A stretch of DNA of 64,000 bases from an uncultured Sphingomonadales bacterium (GCA_903832325.1 CAILBC010000036.1:62001-126000), one strand, 5' to 3'. Counted from the stretch's first letter, positions 34,733 through 44,706 are shown. The notes: a model not told the origin generated them from the sequence alone. Numbers and translations: made by a program.

Positions 34733-35056
34733 ATGCTGGAATCGCCCCAAGAGATTGCCATCAACTTAGGTGGTCGAATTCGCCAGCGGCGGATCGCACT
34801 CGGCCATACCCAGGCGGCCGCCGCCGAACGGGCCGGCGTGGCCTATCGCACATGGCGGCGCATGGAGAAAGACGGGCACGCATCAATCGATGATCTGGTG
34901 CGCGCAGCGCTGGCGCTTGCCTGCGAGGCCGATCTTGCCGCGCTGTTTCCGCAACCCGCTGCGCGTAGCATGGCTGAATTGCTTGCCGCTCAAGAGGCAA
35001 GCGCGCGCCGCCAAAGGCCCGTGCGACGCCGTGCCAGCCCCAAGCCAAAGCCATGA
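34733..35056 (+). CDS. hipB: HipB-like XRE antitoxin
   Basis: A 107-residue helix-turn-helix protein (GGRIRQRRIALGHTQAAAAERAGVAYRTWRRMEKDGHASIDDLVRAALALACEADLAALF) with a basic tail. It represses the operon and binds HipA. The ATG at 34733 is the most sensible start, although no Shine-Dalgarno precedes it; the long in-frame extension upstream runs through the terminator of the DUF2493 gene. Its stop overlaps the hipA start (ATGA). Confidence 0.8.
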   Translation: MLESPQEIAINLGGRIRQRRIALGHTQAAAAERAGVAYRTWRRMEKDGHASIDDLVRAALALACEADLAALFPQPAARSMAELLAAQEASARRQRPVRRRASPKPKP

Positions 35057-36324
35057 GGCTGGCTTCGGGCACCCCTTTGCGTCTGTCCTTGCGGCAGGAC
35101 CTGTCTGCACCGGATCGCGCCGTCGGACTGCTTGCCATGGCCCGACAGCGCGCTGCCCTGGAATGGGCCCCGGAATTGCTGGCTGATCCGCTACCGGTTT
35201 CGCCCCTGTTCTATCCGTTGGAGAGCGGCTTGATCGAAGCGCGTGGCGGCCTGTTTGGTGGGCTGCACGGATTTCTGGCCGACAGTCTGCCCGAAGGCTG
35301 GGGCGTGCGTCTATGGCAGCGCCGTCTTGCCCGGCATGGGTTGAATTGGGCCATGCTGAGCCCAGTCGAGCAGCTTGCGCTGGTTGGGGAAGGCGGGCGG
35401 GGGGCGCTGGTCTATGCACCTGCAACAACACCGCCTGATGATGCCGCTGCGCTCGATCTCGATGCCTTGGCCGCCGACGCCCGTGCCATCCTGCTGGGCG
35501 AAGACAGTCATCTGGCTGATATGCTGGCGACCTTGGGCGGGGCCTCTGGCGGCGCGCGACCCAAGATCAATCTCGGCTTTGTCGGTGACGGCCGCATTTG
35601 CATTGACGAGGCTGAGCCATCCTCTCAGATCGCGCTGGCACCCGGCTATACCAGCTGGATCGTCAAATTTCCTGCGCTCACCGATCCGGTGGACATGGGG
35701 CCACTGGAACAGGCCTACGCTACCATGGCCAGCGCGGCCGGTGTGACCATGGCCGAAACCCGCCTCATTCCTGCGCGCGAAGGCCCCGCCTATTTCGCGA
35801 GCAGACGCTTCGACCGGCCCGCACCCGGGCAACGTCGCCACATGGTCTCACTGGCAGGCGCGACGGAGGCGCCACCCGACCGGCCAAGTCTCGATTACGA
35901 TGGCTTTCTACGCGCTACGCGTGCGATCACCCGTCATGACGGCGACGTCGGTGAAGCTTTCACGCGGATGGTCTTCAACATCCTCGCTTGTAATCGCGAT
36001 GATCACACGCGCCAGCATACCTATCTCATGGACCCGGCCGGGCATTGGCGATTGGCCCCGGCCTATGACCTGACCTGGTCTGAAGGTGCCGGTGGCGAGC
36101 ACATGCTGGCCATCGAGGGTGAGGGCCGACAACCAACTCGCGCGCATGTGCTGCGCCTGGGCCACCGTCACGGCTTTTCTGTGGCCCGGATCGATGCGAC
36201 CATCGACCGCGTAAGAGCGGCCGTGGCCGATTGGCCGACGCACGCAGCCAATGCTGGCGTGGGTTCATCGTTGCGTTTGGTGGCTGCACGACTGGCAACA
36301 ATCGATCGCGATTTTGTGATGTAA
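35053..36324 (+). CDS. hipA: HipA-family toxin kinase
   Basis: A 423-residue HipA-family Ser/Thr kinase. SLPEGWG in the N-terminal domain and the kinase core signs are present: GGARPK (phosphate loop), NRDDHTRQHTYL (catalytic Asp and metal ligand Asn) and PAYDLTW (DFG-like). In E. coli HipA phosphorylates glutamyl-tRNA synthetase and causes persistence. It is translationally coupled to the HipB-like gene and probably maintains the element. Confidence 0.9.
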   Translation: MRLASGTPLRLSLRQDLSAPDRAVGLLAMARQRAALEWAPELLADPLPVSPLFYPLESGLIEARGGLFGGLHGFLADSLPEGWGVRLWQRRLARHGLNWAMLSPVEQLALVGEGGRGALVYAPATTPPDDAAALDLDALAADARAILLGEDSHLADMLATLGGASGGARPKINLGFVGDGRICIDEAEPSSQIALAPGYTSWIVKFPALTDPVDMGPLEQAYATMASAAGVTMAETRLIPAREGPAYFASRRFDRPAPGQRRHMVSLAGATEAPPDRPSLDYDGFLRATRAITRHDGDVGEAFTRMVFNILACNRDDHTRQHTYLMDPAGHWRLAPAYDLTWSEGAGGEHMLAIEGEGRQPTRAHVLRLGHRHGFSVARIDATIDRVRAAVADWPTHAANAGVGSSLRLVAARLATIDRDFVM

Positions 36325-36831
36325 TGAGCACATCGAAGGGCTCAAGATCGGACGCTTGTCACCCCCAGTAACGCGATCGAAGCGCCTTATCACGCCGCCT
36401 GATGGCGGACGCATTGCCCCGCAAGAGCCCGGCGCCTCAGAAGCCACCCCAAAACCGGCAGACAGGAATTCACCCCACCAGTTCCTAAAAGAAGAGGGCA
36501 CACCGAACGCGGCAGGGCCTCCACTATTTCGAGTGTTCGCCGGAGTGTTTCTGCGTTTCTTTCAGTGTCATAGTGTTTCATGCATCGAAATGTACGAAAA
36601 TATTTATCGTACATCGGCCTGCATATGACCCTAATTCATGGCCAATATAGTGCATGCTGCTGCAGGAATGCCGCAAATACATCAAATTGTTTGACTATTT
36701 CGGTACATGGCCATGCACCGGTTATGCATCCCGCTGAAGCAACTCGCCTTGGCAGATCTTGCCAAATTTGGATGGCCCGCGTAAATTGTTAAGGCGATAA
36801 TCGAGCCAGGCTGTTCAACACGAGCAGCATC
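36325..36831. other. Spacer before the transfer genes; possible oriT region
   Basis: 507 bases without a supported gene, AT-rich from about 36590 onward. It holds an 8-base perfect inverted repeat (ATGTACGA-N9-TCGTACAT at 36590-36614) and a shorter one (TTGGCA at 36749, TGCCAA at 36760). It lies directly before a small DNA-binding-like gene, the coupling protein and the relaxase, where a MobF oriT is often found. The nick site cannot be named from the sequence. Confidence 0.4.
36590..36614. repeat. Inverted repeat in the transfer-gene leader
   Basis: ATGTACGA and TCGTACAT flank AAATATTTA. It is perfect over eight pairs and lies in an AT-rich patch upstream of the tra genes. It could be a regulator site or part of oriT. 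Confidence 0.55.
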
Positions 36832-37122
36832 ATGGCACACTATGTACAGACAGGCGTGAGCCTGACCCGAAGCCAGGATCAGAGCATCCGGGCACTCGCC
36901 GACAAGCTCGGCATGACCTACTCCGAAACGATCCGCAACCTCGTCAGCACGGCGTTGCCGTTTGCCGAAAACGGGCACTCGCTCAACTTTGGCCGCATCG
37001 TTACGATTGTTGAATTCGCCAGCGTGGCGCTCGACCATCTGGTGCAAAAAATGATGCCTGAGGCATCCGATCACCTCCTGGCCGAGGCCATCAAGAACGC
37101 GAGGCAGTTCCATGCTTCGTGA
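36832..37122 (+). CDS. Small DNA-binding-like relaxosome candidate
   Basis: A 96-residue protein beginning MAHYVQTGVSLTRSQDQSIRALADKLGMTYSETIRNLVSTAL, which fits a ribbon-helix-helix domain (a strand, then two helices) as in relaxosome accessory proteins such as TraY and TraM-like regulators. Its last 11 bases overlap traD, and it follows the inverted repeat in the spacer. Role inferred: oriT binding and regulation of the tra genes. No experimental support can be read from the sequence. Confidence 0.65.
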   Translation: MAHYVQTGVSLTRSQDQSIRALADKLGMTYSETIRNLVSTALPFAENGHSLNFGRIVTIVEFASVALDHLVQKMMPEASDHLLAEAIKNARQFHAS

Positions 37123-39553
37123 ATTTGCAAACCGGCGCGGCCGGCGTCCTGACCCGGTCCAACATGAAGCCGCCCGCGGCGAAATCGTCCGCAACTTTGG
37201 CTCCTTCACCCGTGGCTCGCAGCTGGTGCGGCTGCGCTACATGATGTTGTTGGAAGGCTTGCGCTGGCCGGTACTGGCCGGCTTGTCGAGCTTTGCCATC
37301 ATCCTGATCCTGTTGCTGACGTTCCTGATGCAGGAACACGAGATCCAGCTTGTCGAAATGCGCATCTTCGCCTGGTTCTGGCATGTGGTCGATCTCGATC
37401 CCACCCACATGGTCAACCTGACGCTGCCCGACGATACCATGGTGCCAACCACGATCGGCGATGTGCCCAGCTATCCCGAGGTCGCACGGGCCTGGACCAA
37501 ATTCGTTCGTTGCATCGTGGTGGCGCTGGGCGGTTGCGCGCTCCTGACCACGCCGCTGACGGCGTGGTTCGTCAAGCTGTCGCAGAAGATCGGCGTCGAC
37601 ATTCTGAAGGAACGACAAGAACGCGGTGCGACGCTGGTGTCGGCCGAAGAGCTCGCGGCAGAGATCGCAGCCTACAACAGGGTCGCATTTGCAGAGGAAC
37701 TTGGCCGCAATCATCCGGCTCTGGACCCCGCAAGAACAATGGCCCTGTCAGTAGAGGAGCGCGCCAGGCTCGGTGTTCACGCGCCCTATACTATCGCCGG
37801 GATCGCCTATCCCTGGCGTCTCGAACAGACGCACGCCATGCTGATCGGCACGACTGGTTCGGGCAAAACCACCCAGTTGCGACGCATGGTCGCAGAAGCG
37901 CGGGCGCGCGGGCACCGCTGTGTGGTCTTCGACCTGACGGGAGCGTTCGTCGAGGCCTTCTATCGCGAGGGGATCGATACGATCCTCAATCCGATGGATG
38001 AGCGCTGCCCGCCGTGGACCATCTTCAATGATTGCGACAACTACGCCGATTTCATTGCGGCGGCGGCCGCGCTCATTCCGTCCGATGGGGCCAATGCCGA
38101 GCCGTTCTGGGCCATGGCGGCGCGCACCCTTTTCGTTGAAATGTGCGTCAAGCTGAAGGAACTGGGTGAGACATCGAACGGGGCGATCACCCACCACCTG
38201 ATGTCCGCCGATCTGAAGTCGGTCCACCAAAAGCTGGAGGATACAATCGCCAGCCCCCTCACGGCGGTCGAAGCGGCGCGCATGGCGGAATCGATCCGCG
38301 CCGTGTTCAACACCAATGCACAGGCGCTGCGCTTCCTGCCCGATCCGGTTGCGGGCGGGCGGGAGCCGTTTTCGATCCGTCGGTGGGTGCAAGAAGATCC
38401 ACAGCCCGGCTCAATCCTGTTCATCACCTCGACCCATACCGATCTGACGCTCAACCGTGCGCTGCTCACCTTGTGGATGGATCTTGCGGTCAACGCGCTG
38501 ATGGGCATGCCCAGAACCCGCGATTTGCGGATGTGGTACCTCTTCGACGAGGTCCACGCTCTGCACCGGCTGCCGGCGATCGAGCATGGTCTGCAGACGT
38601 CGCGCGGCTTTGGCGGGGCATTCGTCCTTGGCATGCACAGCTTCGACAAATTGGCCGAGACCTACGGGGAGCAGGGGGCGATCAACCTGGCGTCTCTGGC
38701 GCGGACCAAGCTGATCCTCACTACCGCTGACAGAAGTACCGCCGATGTCTGTTCGGAGTTCATCGGTTCGCGCGAGGTGCGCGAGTCTGACGAGGCGTAT
38801 TCGATCGGCGCCAGCCGTTCGCGCGATGCGGCAACGATCACCCCGCGCACCGAGGTCAAGCCGCTGGTCATGGCCGACGACATAATGAACCTGCGGTCGC
38901 TCAACGGGTATGTGAAATTCCCCGAAGGGTTTCCCGCGGCGCGGATCAGGCTGGTGTGGGAAGACTATCCGGCGATTGCCGAACCGTTCCTGCGCCTGAA
39001 GACATTGCGGCTCGCTTCCTACCGGCGCCCCGATGATGATCCGGAACCCGCAAAGCGGGTTGGGGGCGGTCCTGGTCCGATCATCGGGTCAGGCGGTGCC
39101 ACGGAGCTTGTGCCGGATGATCGCGCTGTGCCCGCGTCAGGCGCGCTCAGGCCCGAACAATTGCAACTGACGTACATGGGGGAATCGGTAACCCCTCAGG
39201 GTGAGACCAGTGCGCGCCCTGACGAGGACGTGACTGCTAAGCCGGACGAGGGAGGGTCGGCGCAACCGCCAGCGAACGGTATCACCAAGGACCCGGAGCG
39301 CTTCAACTGGAAGCCGTCTTCGCCCGACGATGATGGCGAAATTGGCCGAGTTACGCAGGCGGCCGATCCTGGGGTTCGGCGTTCGATCGACAAACCTGCG
39401 CCAATGAAGCGTGAGCAGCAAATCTCCGTCGAGGTGCGAACCGGTCAGGCCACGGCGGACCCTTCCGAAAATCACCCCAATCGGCATGGCGCAAGCCACG
39501 ACGAGCCTGCGCGATCGTTTGCGCCTGATGACGGTATGGATTTTGGGATTTAA
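37112..39553 (+). CDS. traD: Type IV coupling protein TraD
   Basis: An 813-residue inner-membrane ATPase. Membrane segments at about 51-73 and 130-153 flank a short periplasmic part. Walker A GTTGSGKTT is near residue 246, and MWYLFDEVHALHRLPAIEHGLQTSRGFGGAF is the coupling-protein Walker B with its following segment. It pumps the relaxase-bound strand into the F-type channel. Some 200 C-terminal residues are disordered and charged. Longer than F TraD (717). It overlaps the upstream gene and is followed by traI after three bases. Confidence 0.92.
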   Translation: MLREFANRRGRRPDPVQHEAARGEIVRNFGSFTRGSQLVRLRYMMLLEGLRWPVLAGLSSFAIILILLLTFLMQEHEIQLVEMRIFAWFWHVVDLDPTHMVNLTLPDDTMVPTTIGDVPSYPEVARAWTKFVRCIVVALGGCALLTTPLTAWFVKLSQKIGVDILKERQERGATLVSAEELAAEIAAYNRVAFAEELGRNHPALDPARTMALSVEERARLGVHAPYTIAGIAYPWRLEQTHAMLIGTTGSGKTTQLRRMVAEARARGHRCVVFDLTGAFVEAFYREGIDTILNPMDERCPPWTIFNDCDNYADFIAAAAALIPSDGANAEPFWAMAARTLFVEMCVKLKELGETSNGAITHHLMSADLKSVHQKLEDTIASPLTAVEAARMAESIRAVFNTNAQALRFLPDPVAGGREPFSIRRWVQEDPQPGSILFITSTHTDLTLNRALLTLWMDLAVNALMGMPRTRDLRMWYLFDEVHALHRLPAIEHGLQTSRGFGGAFVLGMHSFDKLAETYGEQGAINLASLARTKLILTTADRSTADVCSEFIGSREVRESDEAYSIGASRSRDAATITPRTEVKPLVMADDIMNLRSLNGYVKFPEGFPAARIRLVWEDYPAIAEPFLRLKTLRLASYRRPDDDPEPAKRVGGGPGPIIGSGGATELVPDDRAVPASGALRPEQLQLTYMGESVTPQGETSARPDEDVTAKPDEGGSAQPPANGITKDPERFNWKPSSPDDDGEIGRVTQAADPGVRRSIDKPAPMKREQQISVEVRTGQATADPSENHPNRHGASHDEPARSFAPDDGMDFGI

Positions 39554-39556
39554 TCG

Positions 39557-42550
39557 ATGCTGTCGGTCGCCACAGTCCGTTCTGCGGGCGGTGCCGCTGC
39601 CTACTTTGCCAAAGACGACTACTACACTGGTGAACACGCCAGCGAAGTAAGCGCCTGGGGCGGGCAGGGGGCGGCCGACCTCGGCCTTACTGGCGAAGTC
39701 GGGAAGCAGGTCTTTGAGGACCTCCTCACTGGTCGGCTTCCCGACGGCCAACAAATAGGCGATCCCGAGCGGCGGCGGGCCGGGATCGACCTTACGTTCT
39801 CCATGCCCAAGTCAGCCAGTGTCCTGGCCTATGTCGCGGGCGATGATCGGTTGCTGGCGGCGCACATGAACGCGGTGCGCCAGACCATGGACTGGGTCGA
39901 AAAGACGTTCGCGGAAGGGCGAACATACGACACCAACCGCAAGGGTGATCCGGTCCGCACCGAACACCTGACATATGCGATGTTCCAGCACGACACGAGC
40001 CGCAAGCTTGACCCGCAGGCGCACATCCATGTTGTCATCGCCAACCTGACCAAAGTCGCCGGAGATTGGCGGGCGCTTCACAACGAGCAGCTTTGGAAAA
40101 ACAATTCCATCATCGGCAGCGTCTATCATGCGGGGTTGCGCACACTGGTCGAAGAGCTGGGCTACGAAACCAGCCTGACCGGTAAGCACGGCCAGTTTGA
40201 AATCGACGGCGTACCAAAGGCCGTCCTCTCAGCCTTCAGCCAGCGGCGCGAAGACATCCTGGCAAAGGCGAATGATCTTGGTCGGGGAGCCAACAATCCT
40301 GCGCTTATGCGCGAAATCACCAAACGCACCCGGGATGACAAGATCAACCTTGAGGACCGTGATGCTCTGCGCGCGGAGTGGGGGGAGCGGGCTGCTGGGT
40401 TGGGGTTTGATGGCGCGACTACGGTGTCTGGGGCTGAAGCGCGGGTCGCAGGCTCTGGCAAGGATGGCCAAGGGATCAACGCCTTGCAGAAGGTTGCTGC
40501 GAAGGCTGCTGAATGGGGTGAACGCTTGCGAGGATGGTTGCGGCCGAGCGATCCTCTGTTGAGCCGCGGCATGGCCCGCCTGTCGATGAGTTCGGCTGAG
40601 ATCGGCGCGGAAATGGCGGTGGCTTCGGCGATCCGCATTCTGGGGCAGCGGGAGGCGGCATTCGCCATCCACGAAGTATCGCGCACCGCGCTCGATCTCG
40701 GGGTCAAGGGTGTGACCATCACCACCGTAGAAGATCGCATTGCTGCGCTGGCAAAGCAGGGGAAGCTGATTTTCGGCAGACCTACGCGGGCGGATGGGAC
40801 GATCACCCATGTCACGACGCCGGAGCATCTGGCCGAAGAACGCAACTTGCTGGCCGGTATCGACGAGGGACGAGGGAAGGGCGCCGCCATTGTTACGCCT
40901 GCTGACGCAACCGCCCGCCTGCAGGCACAGTCCCGCGAGCGACCGCTTGGCTCGGAGCAACTGGCCGCCGGGGTGCTGGCGCTGTCGAGTTCGGATCGCA
41001 TCGTGGTCATTCAGGGCGTTGCGGGTGCGGGCAAGACATCGCTCATTTCGAGCATTGCCGATGTGGCGCGGCAGGAGAGCAAACAGGTCCTAGGACTCGC
41101 GCAGGCCAACACCATGGTCGCCATGCTGAAGGATGAGGCGGGCATTTCTGCGCAGACCGTATCGTCGTTCGTGAACGACCATTTGCGCGCGGCGCTTAGC
41201 GGGGGCGGTGAGGCATTCGAGGCGTCGCGCGCCGCGCTCAAGGACACTATCCTTGTGCTCGACGAAGCATCGCTGGTTGCCAGCAAGCCGATGAACGACC
41301 TGGTGACCATCGCCAATCGGCTTGGTCTCGATCGCCTGGTTATGATCGGCGATCGGGCGCAGTTGCAGCCGATTGACGCCGGAAAGGCATTCACTTTGGT
41401 CCAGTCGCATAATCCAGCGATGGCCAGAATGGAGGTCAGCCACCGGCAGCGGACCGAGCATATGCAGGCCGTTGCGGCGCTAACGCGGGCTGGGGAGTTC
41501 GCGACGGCATTCGGGGTGCTTGGCGATCGTGTCGTCAGCGCTGGTGCAGAATTTCGTCAAGCCGCCGCGAAAAAGTGGCTGGAGTTGTCCGCTGAGGAAC
41601 GGGAGGGGACTGCGCTTTATGCGTCGGGCCGCGAAACGCGTTCCATTCTCAACGCGCTCGTACAGGACGGATTGCGGTCTGAGGGCACCTTGCGTGGTGA
41701 GGGGATCAGCCTGACCCGCCTGGAATCTGTGAACCTGACGCGCGAGGATCTGCGGTATGCCCAAAACTACCAGCCCAGACAGGTGCTCGAGGTGGTGGCG
41801 CGGGACAAGCCGGCTGGGTTGGCGAACGGGTCTTATGAGGTGTTGCGGGTTTCTCGCAAAGGTGTGGTGACTTTGCGGGATAGCGAGGGAAATCAGCATA
41901 AATTCAGGCCGGACCAGCTCGAGGCTGATTCCAAGCAGGACCTGCTGAGCCTTTCCGAACGGGAGACCTTCCGTCTCTACGAGGGTGATCGTGTTCGTTG
42001 GACAGCAAACGACAAGGCGCGCGGGCTGCTGAATTCGGCAGAAGCTGAGGTCGTCTCTATCGGCAAGTTAGGTGTAGAAGTCAGGACAGCAGACGGAGCG
42101 ACGCTGTTACTCGAGCCTGGAGATCGGATGCTGGCGCGCCTTGGGCTCGCCTATGCCATCAATATGCATCAGGCGCAGGGGATGACCACTGACAAGGGTA
42201 TCGGCGTGATGCATGCGGCTGAACGCCATCTGTCCAGCCAGCGGCTTGCCCATGTCATGGCGACACGGGTTCGGGACGATCTCACCATCTTCACGAATGA
42301 TCGGGATCAACTGCTGCGAACCATTGGCGCCAATTCAGGTGACAAAGCTAGTGCAATCGAGGCGGTAAGTGAGCAGCAGAGTCCTAAGAGCGCGAAGGCC
42401 AAGGGGGAGGATCGTCACCAGCAGCCCGTGCCACGGGATCCGTTCGCAGTGGACCCGCTTTCCATGAGGGCAGGACGTTTGCAGGCAACAATCGCACCCA
42501 AAGCACCGGAACTCGATGTTCCCGAAATTGATCTCGAGTTGGGGCTGTGA
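39557..42550 (+). CDS. traI: MobF relaxase-helicase TraI/TrwC-type
   Basis: A 997-residue protein. Residues 1-30 contain tyrosines Y16, Y22 and Y23, with Phe at 17 where F TraI has a second Tyr. The histidine triad is H145, H156 and H158 (HDTSRKLDPQAHIHV), almost the same spacing as in F TraI. A Pif1/RecD-like helicase follows, Walker A GVAGAGKTS at 487-495 and LVLDEASLV near 566, with YAINMHQAQGMT near 860. It nicks oriT, stays covalently bound and unwinds the strand. Length matches TrwC (about 966) and not F TraI (1756). Confidence 0.93.
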   Translation: MLSVATVRSAGGAAAYFAKDDYYTGEHASEVSAWGGQGAADLGLTGEVGKQVFEDLLTGRLPDGQQIGDPERRRAGIDLTFSMPKSASVLAYVAGDDRLLAAHMNAVRQTMDWVEKTFAEGRTYDTNRKGDPVRTEHLTYAMFQHDTSRKLDPQAHIHVVIANLTKVAGDWRALHNEQLWKNNSIIGSVYHAGLRTLVEELGYETSLTGKHGQFEIDGVPKAVLSAFSQRREDILAKANDLGRGANNPALMREITKRTRDDKINLEDRDALRAEWGERAAGLGFDGATTVSGAEARVAGSGKDGQGINALQKVAAKAAEWGERLRGWLRPSDPLLSRGMARLSMSSAEIGAEMAVASAIRILGQREAAFAIHEVSRTALDLGVKGVTITTVEDRIAALAKQGKLIFGRPTRADGTITHVTTPEHLAEERNLLAGIDEGRGKGAAIVTPADATARLQAQSRERPLGSEQLAAGVLALSSSDRIVVIQGVAGAGKTSLISSIADVARQESKQVLGLAQANTMVAMLKDEAGISAQTVSSFVNDHLRAALSGGGEAFEASRAALKDTILVLDEASLVASKPMNDLVTIANRLGLDRLVMIGDRAQLQPIDAGKAFTLVQSHNPAMARMEVSHRQRTEHMQAVAALTRAGEFATAFGVLGDRVVSAGAEFRQAAAKKWLELSAEEREGTALYASGRETRSILNALVQDGLRSEGTLRGEGISLTRLESVNLTREDLRYAQNYQPRQVLEVVARDKPAGLANGSYEVLRVSRKGVVTLRDSEGNQHKFRPDQLEADSKQDLLSLSERETFRLYEGDRVRWTANDKARGLLNSAEAEVVSIGKLGVEVRTADGATLLLEPGDRMLARLGLAYAINMHQAQGMTTDKGIGVMHAAERHLSSQRLAHVMATRVRDDLTIFTNDRDQLLRTIGANSGDKASAIEAVSEQQSPKSAKAKGEDRHQQPVPRDPFAVDPLSMRAGRLQATIAPKAPELDVPEIDLELGL

Positions 42551-42618
42551 TGCGCGTGTTTCGCCCTCAAAGCTGACCTTCCCAAGCAGAGATCGGCCTA
42601 TCGGCTGCGGACGTTTGT

Positions 42619-43404
42619 TCATGTGACCGGTTCGAGAACCACTAGCCGAAAATCGCCGCGTTCTACCTCGGCCAGGGTATGCTGGGTGAAGCGCAGCGGG
42701 CCATCCTGCGGGTGCTGGAACAACCGCAGGCCACCCTCGCGGGCCAACACGCTTTGCTGATCCCAAGCCGTGCGGAACACGGCGCTGTTTTCACGGAGCC
42801 ACGTTACCACGCCCGCCACACGCGGGTCGCCCAAGACTCGGCCGTAATCGCGGCGGAATTCGGCCAGAACCCGCTGGCTGCGCGTTTCCCAATCGGGCAG
42901 CAGGGCGCGGGCCTGCGCGCTGGTGAAGATGTACCGCAGCAGATTTGGCTGATCCCCAATATCATGCAGGCCATCGAACAATCCGACAAATAGCCGCCGC
43001 GCCGCCTCATTGGCGCAGCACACATTCCATGCCGCATCCAGCCCATAGGCCGGCCATGCCAGCCCACGCACCAGCGCGACAATGGCGGGCGGTGCTTCGG
43101 TGGCTGCGCGCGTGAATGGGTCGGCAGGATCATGGCGCGCGGCCAGCGTGAAAAGATAGGCGCGCTCGGCCCGCGTCAGGCCCAGCCCATCGGCAAGGCG
43201 GGCCAGCGTCTCGGCCGAGGCGCGCACTTCGCGCCCTTGCTCGATCCACGCCACCCATGTGACGCCGATCCCGGCGCGCGCGGCCAGTTCTTCGCGGCGC
43301 AGGCCCGGCGTGCGGCGGCGGCGGGTGGGCGCATCGGGAGCGATGCTCTCGCGGCGCGCGCGCACGAAGGCGCCCAGCAATTTGCGTTGTTCCTCATCCA
43401 TCAT
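42619..43404 (-). CDS. XRE regulator with MmyB-like domain
   Basis: A 261-residue protein. The N-terminal helix-turn-helix (about 10-70, PGLRREELAARAGIGVTWVAWIEQGREVRASAETLARLADGLGLT) is followed by a ligand-binding domain of the MmyB/LpxR-like transcription regulator type (AWNVCCANEAARRLF, RYIFTSAQARALLPDWE). It is divergent from a methyltransferase gene, with an 82-base intergenic region rich in short TAACAG repeats, so it may regulate that gene. Such regulators often respond to small fatty acid-like ligands. Confidence 0.85.
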   Translation of the reverse strand: MMDEEQRKLLGAFVRARRESIAPDAPTRRRRTPGLRREELAARAGIGVTWVAWIEQGREVRASAETLARLADGLGLTRAERAYLFTLAARHDPADPFTRAATEAPPAIVALVRGLAWPAYGLDAAWNVCCANEAARRLFVGLFDGLHDIGDQPNLLRYIFTSAQARALLPDWETRSQRVLAEFRRDYGRVLGDPRVAGVVTWLRENSAVFRTAWDQQSVLAREGGLRLFQHPQDGPLRFTQHTLAEVERGDFRLVVLEPVT

Positions 43405-43486
43405 GACAACGTTTATAACAGTATAAGTTTATCCATTGTAACAGGCTAATTTACCGGTCAGACGCTTGGTTGTAAGGAGAAAGCCT

Positions 43487-44245
43487 ATGACCCAAAGCCA
43501 AGAAACAATCGCCCAAAGCCAGTTTGGCCCGCAAGCCCATGCCTATATCGCCAGCGCCGCCCATGCCCAAGGCGCGGACCTGCAACGCATCGCCGCCATC
43601 GCGGCGGAGCACACGCCCGCTCACGCGCTCGATCTGGGCTGTGGCGGCGGCCATGTGGCCTACGCCATGGCACCCTACGCCGCCCAGATGACCGCCAGTG
43701 ATCTCTCGCCAGACATGACAGCGGCTGTGGCGGCAGAAGCCGCGCAGCGGGGCCTCAACAACGTCGAGACCATTGCCGCGCCCGCAGCGTCGCTGCCCTG
43801 TGCCGATGGTGCGTTTGACATGCTGGCCTGCCGTTTTTCGGCGCATCACTGGCAGGATGTGCCCGCGGGCCTGCGTGAGGCGCGGCGCGTTTTGCGGGCG
43901 GGCTGCGTGGCGGTGTTTGCCGATGTGTTCGCCCCGCAGTTGGCCGCCGCCGACACCCATCTGCAAGCTGTCGAACTGCTGCGCGACCCATCGCATGTGC
44001 GCGACTATAGCGAGGCTGAATGGCGGGCGATGCTGGCAGAGGCCGACTTTGCCATCACTGCCATCACCAAGGGGCGCCTGCGAATGAATTTTGCCGAATG
44101 GACCGGACGCATGCGCACCACGCCGGACCGCGCCGCAGCCATCCGCACCTTGCAGGCGTTGGCCAGCAGCGAGGTCGCCCGCCATTTCGAGATTGAGCAG
44201 GATGGGTCTTTCACCCTCGACACCATACTTATCGAAGCCGTCTAG
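43487..44245 (+). CDS. Class I SAM-dependent methyltransferase
   Basis: A 252-residue methyltransferase. Motif I (LDLGCGGGH, about 48-56) and DLSPDMTAAV mark SAM binding; FDMLACRFSAHHW is the post-motif region usual in UbiE/small-molecule methyltransferases. The start at 43487 follows AAGGAG. Substrate unknown. Its stop overlaps the convergent DUF1348 gene at CTAG. Together with the DUF1348, DJ-1 and GlxA-like genes it forms a small metabolic cargo. Confidence 0.83.
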   Translation: MTQSQETIAQSQFGPQAHAYIASAAHAQGADLQRIAAIAAEHTPAHALDLGCGGGHVAYAMAPYAAQMTASDLSPDMTAAVAAEAAQRGLNNVETIAAPAASLPCADGAFDMLACRFSAHHWQDVPAGLREARRVLRAGCVAVFADVFAPQLAAADTHLQAVELLRDPSHVRDYSEAEWRAMLAEADFAITAITKGRLRMNFAEWTGRMRTTPDRAAAIRTLQALASSEVARHFEIEQDGSFTLDTILIEAV

Positions 44246-44706
44246 AGGCCGAGGTCCGACAGGCCGGGGTGATCCTCCGGCCTACGCCCTTGAGGCCAAT
44301 GGAACAGGCGGTCGTCCGGCTTGATCGCCAGATCATTGATGCTGGCGATGCGGCGGCGCATCAGCCCGCCCTCGTCAAACTCCCAATTCTCGTTGCCATA
44401 GGAACGGAACCACTGGCTATCCGCATCATGCCACTCATAGGCAAAGCGCACGGCTATCCGGTTCTCGCGGAATGCCCAGACTTCCTTGATAAGCCGATAT
44501 TCCAATTCCCGCGCCCATTTGGCGGATAGGAAAGCGATTATTTCTGCGCAGCCTGTGATGAAGTCTGTGCGGTTCCGCCATTGGCTGTCGGGCGTATAGG
44601 CGAGAGCTACGCGTTCCGGATCGCGGCTGTTCCATGCGTCTTCGGCCAAACGCGCCTTTTGCGCGGCGGTTTCAGGGGTGAAAGGCGGCAGCGGCGGGCG
44701 GCTCAT
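44242..44706 (-). CDS. DUF1348 / NTF2-like protein
   Basis: A 154-residue protein (AWNSRDPERVALAYTPDSQWRNRTDF ... WEFDEGGLMRRRIASINDL), characteristic of DUF1348, an NTF2-like fold that binds small molecules. It is coupled to the upstream DJ-1/PfpI gene (ATGA at 44703-44706) and its stop overlaps that of the methyltransferase gene on the other strand. Function is unknown; probably a detoxification or metabolic accessory. Confidence 0.85.
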   Translation of the reverse strand: MSRPPLPPFTPETAAQKARLAEDAWNSRDPERVALAYTPDSQWRNRTDFITGCAEIIAFLSAKWARELEYRLIKEVWAFRENRIAVRFAYEWHDADSQWFRSYGNENWEFDEGGLMRRRIASINDLAIKPDDRLFHWPQGRRPEDHPGLSDLGL

